Assembly: GCF_035222375.1 (NCBI RefSeq)
Contig: NW_026946363.1
Coordinates: 4,774,001-4,838,000 of the forward strand
Length of the DNA stretch: 64,000 bases
Direction of reading: 5' to 3'
Source: Podospora pseudocomata
Taxonomy: Eukaryota > Ascomycota > Sordariomycetes > Sordariales > Podosporaceae
Each line of letters opens with the position of its first letter. The first letter of the stretch is position 1. A model generated the notes under the pieces. The model had not been told where the DNA came from. It ran no database searches and saw only the letters and a program-made list of their open reading frames with translations. Positions 56,801 through 64,000 of the stretch are shown here, piece after piece. The translations under genes and the position numbers were made by a program.

Positions 56801-58513
56801 ATCGACACGAGCAGACCACACCTCCATGTCATCCTCCTTGCAGGTATCCTCGTGAAGGCCCTCAAAGTCGATAGAAATAACGCGCCATTCCGGAGACTTC
56901 TTCGTCTTGCCAATGAGGAGGAATTTCAAGCTGGTTGAATCCTGAGAGGTGGTAAGGATGTACGGTCTGATCTTAAGATCATCCGGGAGAGATTCAGTTT
57001 TCCATTTTTGGCCGTGGTCCAAAGAGTAGCTGATCTCAGAGATGTCCTCTTCCTTGGAGTCCTTGACAGCAACCAAGATAGAACCCTGGTCACCAAACTC
57101 GTATTTGTGAGGCCCGTCCAAAGCCTTGGTCCATGTTTTGCCGGCGTCGTCCGAGACGTACAGGTTGCCCTTATCCCAGTAGCTCTTCAGCTCGTCGCCA
57201 GTGTTGCCAACACCCATGACAATGCCAGGGGCAGCGCTGGAGAAGACGCGGCCGATGTTGCTAAGATCCGTTACAGAGTGGAGATGAATGCGCTTACCAT
57301 CAGCCGTGATCTTCTCAAATGTGCGCCCATCATCGAAAGTGATTTCCGAGTAGATCTCCTTGTCAGCGCCGGCCTTCTTTTCAACCTCTTCCCAGTTTTT
57401 GACCTTGTTGACGAGATAGACGCCCTGAATGCCAGCGATCTTTTCAAAGTCGACATGGCCATGCTTGTTGCGGTTGGTATGCTCGGCGTTTTCAGTGAAG
57501 TGGTTACCCTTGGAGTTGCTGCTGTACATAACACCCATCGGATTACCCTGGTTCGATGTCCGTACATCAACCTGAATGCTGTAATTGGTGCTCTCCAACA
57601 CGGTGTATGCGTTTTGCGCAAGACGGTGGTCGTGGCTGTCGTGGGCCGCGGGGAAGGCAGCACGGCTCCATTTCTTGGTGTCATCAGTGACAAAAAGCGC
57701 CATCTCGTCAGTGTTGAGCGAGGTAGTTGCGACCAAGATCCACTTCTTCACGATCGCAATGCTCACAACACCCTGGATAGCCTTGTCAGTATCCAAGTTC
57801 GGTTCGAACTCTTGAATATTCTTGGCTTCCTCGGTCCCTTTGAAGAAGTTGTCCGAGATCTTGAGGCGCTGGTCCTGCTTCAAAGGCGAGACTTTGTCCC
57901 TGACGATGCAAATAACACGGTCTTTATCGAGGTCATCTTCTCCTGTCGTGAATAGTTCTGAGCCCTTGGCCCACCAGCAGCCATCCGTATCGTCCCGCAA
58001 GGCCTTTCCCTTGGTCTTGAATCCATCGGTGGTATAAGTTGTAACCTCCTGGCACTGAAAGCCATGGCATCTCATGCCATTGAAAATTATACGATCAGGG
58101 TCGTCGGCGTGGAAAGCCAGCATATCGGGTCGAAAGATGCTCAGGTCGACGCCCGAGTCAAACTTTTCCCAATTCTTGCCGCGATCCGTCGTTCGGTAAT
58201 GCTTGGAGCCCTCTGTAAGGATATAGGCGCGCTTCGAATCGAACTCGTGCATGGTCAGGAGCACGGCCTTGCCTTCGGGCACAGCGTCCACGCGCTCCCA
58301 CTTTGCGCCGGCGTCGTTGGAGAGATAGACATTGCCATCATCGATATCCTGGAACAGCACTACATCCGAGTCGGCAAAGTAGTTGATATTCATGGGTATA
58401 TTTTCGAACTCTTTGGAGTGGAAGGTTGGGTGATCCTTCGCAGCAGCGAGGGGTGTCGCCCATAAAGCTGAGGCCAGCAAGGCCGTGGCCTGCAAAGCTC
58501 TCCAAGCCCTCAT
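53830..58513 (-). CDS. VPS10: Vps10, vacuolar hydrolase sorting receptor (sortilin family)
   Basis: Type I membrane receptor cycling between the late Golgi and endosome to sort carboxypeptidase Y and other vacuolar hydrolases. Minus-strand exons are 54600-58513 and 53830-54535, joined in phase 2 at a Cys codon, giving 1539 residues. A signal peptide (residues 1-25, ending TPLAAA) precedes two repeats of the VPS10 beta-propeller domain, each with Asp-box elements such as SNDAGAKWE, TTDRGKNWE and SDDAGKTWT, and each followed by a Cys-rich 10CC region (YECDFNFERDEDGEC in the first, CDYNFEMDPFEQCS in the second). Two hydrophobic segments follow near the C-terminus (WSIFFAVVIPVVIAAGAGW and YPIIAISGVVAVVVAIPVVA). 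The cytosolic tail contains a ten-glycine run coded by a (CCA)10 tract on the plus strand at 53957-53986, then an acidic end (GELLGDEESDEEQV) with a dileucine-like sorting signal. Confidence 0.95.
53957..53986 (+). repeat. (CCA)10 microsatellite coding a Gly10 run in the Vps10 tail
   Basis: Ten uninterrupted CCA units on the plus strand read as GGT/GGTGG glycine codons in the minus-strand VPS10 gene. Length variation between strains would change only the tail linker length. Confidence 0.9.
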
Positions 58514-59535
58514 GGTGCGTCGTTATCGAACCGGTCGTTCATCGACGAGGGAATCGATCGAGAGTGTATCAAAGCTGAAGGCACGGAAGGAGAAGGCTGA
58601 CTGATGTTGGCTCGCAATGCGCAGACGAACAGGCAGCGTACAAAAGTGCCGAATGCGTGTGCAGTTGCAGCAGCGGGCAGCCAAGCTCGGCTCTTGGGCG
58701 TTGGACGACGATAAGATATTGGTAGGTTACGTTAGTGCCAAGCCTCGTCCTCCTCCTCGGTTGCTGCTACTGATGTTATCTTCGTTGCTAGGAGGAAATT
58801 GTGGGAAAAGGAGATAATCACGGCAAGGCTGATGAATCTGCTCGTCTATTCTAGGCTCAAGTCCAAGCTGTCTTCTTCTCTGCGTGCAATTGCAGCTGCA
58901 GCAAACCGTCCGTCACAAGCTGAGACGAAGGCTCACCAATAGCAGTTCACGCTGCCTGCCTGCGCCACAGTTGGGGTTTCGGGCCGCGCGGTACTTGGAG
59001 CTTGCGCCTGTTTGCCACCTAAACGGGCGTACCTTACCCCTTATCTTATCCAGCACCTGAGTGGTTCGGGAGCTCCACGATTATGAACGTGACTTCAGAG
59101 TAGACATCGAGATAAAAGAAATAACGATTAGTTACAAACCTAAGGAGATCTATACACAAAGGAAACAACAGTGTCGACAGACAGACAGACAGACAGAATA
59201 TGTCACCCCCACCCACCTTACCAAAGACCCACAACATCTGACAATCTTCGAGTTCCATATAACGCCGAAAGCGCACGATATAAAAGTCCCTAACAAGTAC
59301 ACGGAAAGTAAGCCATCGACAGAGGCCAACACCTGACCGGGAAGCAAAAATCCACCCTCGAGCTGCTTGCCCCTGTGGCGACAGTGATTTTCCTATACCC
59401 GAACCTGTTTCGAGGTAATTGAAGCAACAATAACCCATTCGACCCCATGTGAAATGACAAGTATACACATTTAAACCGTAATATGCGATTCCAAATCCGC
59501 CACTTTCGCCTCGTCCCCTACATTTCTAACGTGTA
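58514..59535 (-). promoter_or_regulatory. VPS10 upstream region and SUN-gene 3' flank
   Basis: Promoter of the minus-strand VPS10 gene on the left and the 3' flank of the SUN-family gene on the right. A GACA repeat (CAGACAGACAGACAGACAG) occurs at about 59178-59197. No gene seen. Confidence 0.45.
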
Positions 59536-60924
59536 TTAGACCTGGAAGCTGCCGGGCTTCTTGAAAACAATGTACGCAGTGCCGCCAGGCTTGAGACCGA
59601 CCTGTTTCATCACGTTAGCCTTTTTCATTTTTATCAACATTAGCAGAATGATACATACGGTGCAGCCCTTGTCCTGAGAGTAAGTGCCGGCCTTGAGCCA
59701 GCAGGTACCAGAGATGTCACCCTCGACCTTGATGTCAAAGTTGAGAATGGCGTGGCTGGTAGGCAGGTTGGGGAAGACGGAAAGGAAGGTCTCGCCCGTC
59801 AAGCTCTTGCCGACACCGATGTTGGTGGGGGACCAATTGCCGGCAGAATCGGGGTACTTCTCACTCTTCCACTTGCAGGCCTCCTGAACGGGGACACCGG
59901 CGTTGTTGACGTAGTATTGAGCCGTGGTGGGCTTGCCTTGCCACTTGTAGTAGGTCCTGGAGTCGGGGTTGGTCAAAGGATAGGTTCCGCCGGGCTGAGT
60001 ATCAACGGGGATGATCATGTTCTCGTTGCCAGGATAGTCTGTACGGCAAACAGCAGCGTTGTCATCGAGCTCGTTGCGGACAAAGACACCACCGGCGCCA
60101 GCCTCGCAAAGAGTCTTGACGGAGGGGCGGGTGAGCTCCAAGAAACCATCCGCATTGCACCACAGGCCACCGACAGACTGGCCGGTGGCACCCTGCTCCT
60201 CGGGCCACTGGGTCTTCTGGTAACCGGGAGGGCAGGCATAAGAGCACATCATCTTGGGCCCGCAGGTGCCATCAACAGGCTGGTCAATGTTGTCAACGGC
60301 CTTGCCCTTGACCCAGTCGCCAAAGCTGGCCAAAGTGGTCCAGCCGCGAGTGGTAGACCAGGGAATCTTGACAGCACCATAGTCGGTAGGAACCTCACTG
60401 CAACGAATCTTGCCGCTGGGAAATTCGGCGTCCAGACCGGTTCCCTTGGGAACCTCGGGCTCCTCCTCCTCCTCCTCTTCCTCCTCCTTCTCGGGTTCCG
60501 GCTCCTCGGTAGCCTTGACCTTGGGAGCTTCCGAAGTTGTGGTGGGTTCAGGCTTGGCGCTGGTGGTCTTCTCGAAGAACTGACCACCATGCTCGGGAAG
60601 AACGATCGAGGTGGTGACGGAAGGAGGAGGGGCGCTGAAGGAAGGCTTCGACGACCCAATAACAGCGAACTGGCCGGCGGCGATACCCTCCTGAGCCTTC
60701 TCCTCGGGGATGACCTGGCCGTCAAGAACGTACTTGACAACGGTGGGGCCCTCAACAACCTCGGTGATGATGACGGTTTTGTCGGTGCGCTTCTCAAGTT
60801 CAACGGGCGACTGGTTGTGCTTGCGGGCATGACGGTGGAGGTGGGCGTGACCGTGGTTATGGGGCTGAGCGACAACGCCGGCAACAACCGCCGCGGCGAC
60901 GGCAGTTTTGAAAAGTCCCTTCAT
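59536..60924 (-). CDS. SUN-family (GH132) secreted cell wall protein
   Basis: Secreted wall protein of the SUN group (Sim1, Uth1, Nca3, Sun4; Psu1 in fission yeast), active in wall remodelling and septation, with proposed beta-glucan activity (GH132). Minus-strand exons are 59659-60924 and 59536-59601 (phase 0), giving 443 residues. A signal peptide (MKGLFKTAVAAAVVAGVVA) is followed by a His-rich stretch, a KR site near residue 47 and an acidic, Pro/Thr/Glu-rich linker holding nine consecutive Glu (about residues 145-165). The SUN domain begins at GLDAEFPSGKIRCSEVPTDY and contains the characteristic cysteines in CGPKMMCSYACPPGYQKTQW, GGLWCNADGF and VCRTDYPGNENM. It ends with GTAYIVFKKPGSF, supplied by the short second exon. 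Upstream codons are open in frame, but the signal peptide fixes this start. Confidence 0.94.
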   Translation of the reverse strand: MKGLFKTAVAAAVVAGVVAQPHNHGHAHLHRHARKHNQSPVELEKRTDKTVIITEVVEGPTVVKYVLDGQVIPEEKAQEGIAAGQFAVIGSSKPSFSAPPPSVTTSIVLPEHGGQFFEKTTSAKPEPTTTSEAPKVKATEEPEPEKEEEEEEEEEPEVPKGTGLDAEFPSGKIRCSEVPTDYGAVKIPWSTTRGWTTLASFGDWVKGKAVDNIDQPVDGTCGPKMMCSYACPPGYQKTQWPEEQGATGQSVGGLWCNADGFLELTRPSVKTLCEAGAGGVFVRNELDDNAAVCRTDYPGNENMIIPVDTQPGGTYPLTNPDSRTYYKWQGKPTTAQYYVNNAGVPVQEACKWKSEKYPDSAGNWSPTNIGVGKSLTGETFLSVFPNLPTSHAILNFDIKVEGDISGTCWLKAGTYSQDKGCTVCIILLMLIKMKKANVMKQVGLKPGGTAYIVFKKPGSFQV

Positions 60925-63695
60925 CTTGATAGTGTGTCTTGAGCGTATAGCTTTGTCGTCGTGACTATTTTTCCGTCGCAAGTGTCTGGAATGTTTCTGT
61001 TCAAGATTAACCACTGGCCTGTCCTGGCGCGCCTGGTCAAGAAAGATTGACAGCCTCCGCCTCCGCCTGAGCCTGAGCCTCCGCTCATCGCAAATGATGT
61101 CTCCATTATTCTGTTTACAGTACCGGGATCGTGTGGATGGCCAACATCTGGGTTCGGAGATCGGGGCTCGAAACAACGGCCAACGTAGACGAGAGCGGCG
61201 GGGCTGGAGATCGGGTCTTCGGGAACGTGGGAAACTAACCTGTTGTTTTGTTTTGATCGGATGCTACAGGTACAGTACAGTACAATCGCAAGGTTCCAAA
61301 GGAATGTGGTAGAGAGCCGAAAACTCTCTGTTGGCTGGAAGACTTGTCGCGCAAAGAGAGTGTGCGGTGACAAGAGTGGAAAACGAGTGTGCAACAGTTC
61401 AAGGGAGTGGTGAACTGAAGAAGGAGAAATGGGGTCTCGGGCGGTGGAGCGGTCAGGGCGAGCGGCGGATGGCCAGACTGAGTCCAAGGGGGAAAATGAG
61501 GAGGAAATGAGCGTCAACCGGGGTGCCTGAGCTTGGATGGCCGCCAAGCACTGGGCGTTGACCTTGACGGTGGGGATCCCCTTCCTTGGCGAGATTGCCC
61601 AAATTTGGGAGTGGGCGGCTACTGCAGGTACCATCGTCGCTGTGACGGCAGAGCCAGATGCCCACTGGCACAGGACGTCAGCGCGTCGAGGGAGAACTCT
61701 GTCTGAAACAACCCATCCAACCATACCTCACGACAGCTTCAACAACATCGCAACCGTTCAAGCGGTCGTTGACTAATTCGATCGCGGAGAGATTCGACAA
61801 GCCTTGCCAACAACAGTGCCGCGAAATCTCACGAGAGCCAAGACTGCCAGATGGAAAGCTGCCAAGCTCGCGACGAATCAAGCTCCTTTCGTGAGGAGTT
61901 TCTCCCCGATTTTCCAGGGCCCAGACTGTTGGCCCTCCGGATAGGTTCCGGCATTTAGGTCTTGGGAATGAGCGGTGACGCCTGGGCGTCCTCTTTTGCG
62001 CGGGAGTAGAGAGGATTGTCCTCGTTTCGAGTTCCATTCGAATTCCAATTTATTTTTTTGTCAACGCATGGCAAAGGCGTGTTGATGAGATGATATAGTA
62101 AATTGCATTGTCGTGTCCTGTCGAGTCGAGTCCATCTGTACAACGTGCCTCGCATCGTTCCATCGGCCGCCGGCATCGATAACTCTCAGATAGTACCTGA
62201 CTAAACCCGATTAGGAACATCAACAGCCAATCCGCAACCTTTCTGCAAATCTTGGGGGAAAAAAGCAGCCACCCGACTTTATGCCGTGCCGACACTGCTG
62301 ACTCGACAAAGCACGACAGGAATAGACAAAACGACGAGCTCGTTGGTCGCAACGGTCGAAACGACATGCACCGCAACGGTGGTGTTTACCATCCTCCCGG
62401 ACTTCATCGTCTCTGGGGTTCTGAGGCGCGGTCGGTCCACGCCGGCAGTTCTTTATTGGCGTCCCCGGAAACTTGACGATCACTCGTGTTGCGAGAGTCC
62501 ACACCTGGCTAGAACTCGGCCAGGTTGTTGAGATCCGTTGATCCTTTCGCTTCTTGCCGCCTCGATGACCTCCGCTCACGACCCGAAACAACAATATTTT
62601 TCCTGAATGGCTGACAAACAAGGCCGGCCAAGTGAAGTGTTTGTTTTCGTAGCCCGCGGGCTATCATCACTCGTCTTTGGTGTTCAGTCGAGCTATGCCA
62701 ACAAATCGACTTACACGTCAGCCACTGCGTATTGGCTACACTTCGCAATGTCGAAGAAACACAACCTGCCGTCGTGTTATCAGGCATCTGAGCACAGATC
62801 CAGATCAGGATATGCTGTGTCTGTTTGAGCAAGACACACACTCACCTATCCCACTCGCACATAGCCGAAAGACGTCAAGTTTCACAGGCACGACATCAAC
62901 CGCTGACCTGGGAACTGCTGCCACGTTGTCTGCCAAAAAAGGCTTGTTAACGGGGATCCGGCATGGCTTTACTGACGCCGACTTGTGACGGCTCGGTCAA
63001 GCGGCGCAGCGGCAGTTCGGTTGTCGATGGTGCACCTTTAGAGGTGGGGGGGTAGTATGCTGTGTATCCTGCCAATGTCTTGATTGCGGCGTTCTGACGA
63101 GGCCCTCAAGTAGATGAATGGTCCAGTCTATATTGGCCTTGAGTGGCTCATGCTGTATGTTGCGTGCCTTCAGTTAATATTGCTGTAAACTTCGGCATGG
63201 TACCTATCTAGTAGGCCTTTGGGAGCCTATGTCTTAAGAAACCTTTGACGCCAGTCTGGTCTGCCTAGCTTACGTAGTTTATTTTTGTTCGGTTGAGAGA
63301 ATTACCCTCATTGCCTCTCTAGACTTCTGGCGATGTTGTCTCACACCACACAGTATTAGCGCTCTAAAGCATTGGTCTCTTTCTCGGCTCCCTTGCGGCG
63401 GAGTTTACCTTCTCTGTACTGTCATCAGCTTAGGCATAGTCGATTCATGAATTCTGCTTCATCATGTGGCATTCAAGTACACTTCACCATCTCTAAAGGG
63501 CTATACTATGCTTCGGTGGATGGCACACTGGAGAGCGTTTTTCCTGTCCAGCATGGTGTTTTCGGTAAAAAGTATGGAACAATCTACATTATTATGGGCT
63601 ACCGCTTCAGGAGAGCAGAGTGGTATAAGGTGCTTCAGCAGAAGCCCATTTCTTCACATTTTATTCATCGGTAGACACGTGAATTATGGGTGCTT
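60925..63695. other. Gene-free region upstream of the SUN gene
   Basis: SUN promoter and leader on the left, with many short open frames but no supported gene. From about 63050 the sequence becomes slightly more AT-rich. A 100-codon plus-strand frame at 63372-63674 has no recognisable family and a plain codon composition. A relic of a mobile or duplicated sequence is possible. Confidence 0.5.
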
Positions 63696-63817
63696 TCAGG
63701 TTTGTTGAGTCTTGTTTGCTATCACTACCTGCGACTTGTGGGTCAGCTGGTCGATAGGTGATTCATTACAATCACAAGTCACGGGTATTGATAGCAAACA
63801 AGACTCTAAAAACCTGA
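63696..63817. repeat. Foldback (MITE-like) inverted repeat, 45-nt arms
   Basis: Arms at 63696-63740 and 63773-63817 are reverse complements at 40 of 45 positions, including a perfect core of 18 (GAGTCTTGTTTGCTATCA). A 32-nt loop separates them. Two of the five mismatches are C/T transitions. I could not define a target-site duplication. It could be a small MITE, the hairpin end of a larger element, or a structured transcript or terminator. Confidence 0.8.
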
Positions 63818-64000
63818 GATCAGAGTACGAGAGGTTCATCGTAGGTAGAAGGCCTCCAGCAGCGTCCTTCGCATATGACATAACTGCGAATGTTGGTGAG
63901 CGGCACCACTATCCCACCAATCGTAAAGAAAGAGCCTCATACGATTTCTTCAGCTTTTGCAAACCATAGACAACTCTTAGTTTTTTAACCAATAACGCTA

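Noticed and set aside
55859-57955. Two long plus-strand frames (359 and 315 codons) opposite VPS10
   Set aside because: Shadows within the large VPS10 exon; no splice or family support.
59752-60942. 396-codon plus-strand open frame opposite the SUN gene
   Set aside because: Antisense shadow of a gene with a clear signal peptide, Cys pattern and splice structure on the minus strand.
61000-61250. In-frame upstream extension of the SUN-family protein
   Set aside because: The open codons precede a perfect signal peptide; an extension would bury it, so they are leader sequence.

Overview
The window is nuclear DNA of a filamentous ascomycete, most likely a Sordariomycete and probably Sordariales (Podospora/Chaetomium-like). 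The grounds are short GT-AG introns (about 45-130 nt, rarely to 380 nt) with CTAAC/CTGAC-type branch points, moderate GC, dense single genes on both strands, and family members with filamentous-fungal architecture. These include the 17.8 kDa complex I subunit, a VPS10 receptor with two luminal repeats, a SUN-family wall protein and a GPR1/FUN34/YaaH transporter. The lineage is an inference from protein style. No rRNA gene, tRNA gene, CRISPR array or intact transposon was recognised.

Layout. 1-7 kb: C-terminal part of the Mps1/TTK kinase, ER nucleotide-exchange factor Sil1 (-), complex I 17.8 kDa subunit, SET-domain protein. 8-12.6 kb: ribosomal protein uS19/RPS15 (-), secreted GH53 galactanase (-), stand-alone MDR enoyl reductase (-). 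12.6-15.3 kb is gene-free. 15.3-22.5 kb: membrane-anchored glutaredoxin, an orphan F-box-like acidic protein, a Cys-rich/charged-helix orphan, mitoribosomal bL21m. 23-29 kb: Pol II subunit RPB7 (-), Mpo1-like dioxygenase, an Apq12-like membrane protein, GPN3 GTPase (-). 31-42 kb: S-adenosylmethionine synthetase, a 980-residue orphan, MTD1 (-), acetate-transporter-family protein. 43-52.8 kb: MMS19/Met18, SPC2 (-), EMC3, Pol III subunit RPC25 (-), NUFIP1/CCCH protein. 53.8-61 kb: VPS10 (-), SUN-family protein (-). 61-64 kb is gene-free apart from a 120-bp foldback repeat.

These are mostly housekeeping genes, not a cluster. Three loose themes recur. The ER/secretory theme has Sil1, SPC2, EMC3, VPS10 and Mpo1. 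The polymerase and nuclear RNA theme has RPB7, RPC25, GPN3 and a NUFIP1-like protein. One-carbon and methyl metabolism has SAM synthetase, MTD1 and a SET protein. SPC2/EMC3 and RPC25/NUFIP1 share head-to-head promoters.

Exon-intron structures were worked out by hand from splice signals, reading phase and family alignment from memory. I see no convincing new multi-gene system. The best leads are an in-frame, stop-free, splice-bounded insertion inside the SET domain, an unresolved spliced 3' end on the Cys-rich orphan, and the foldback repeat near the right edge.
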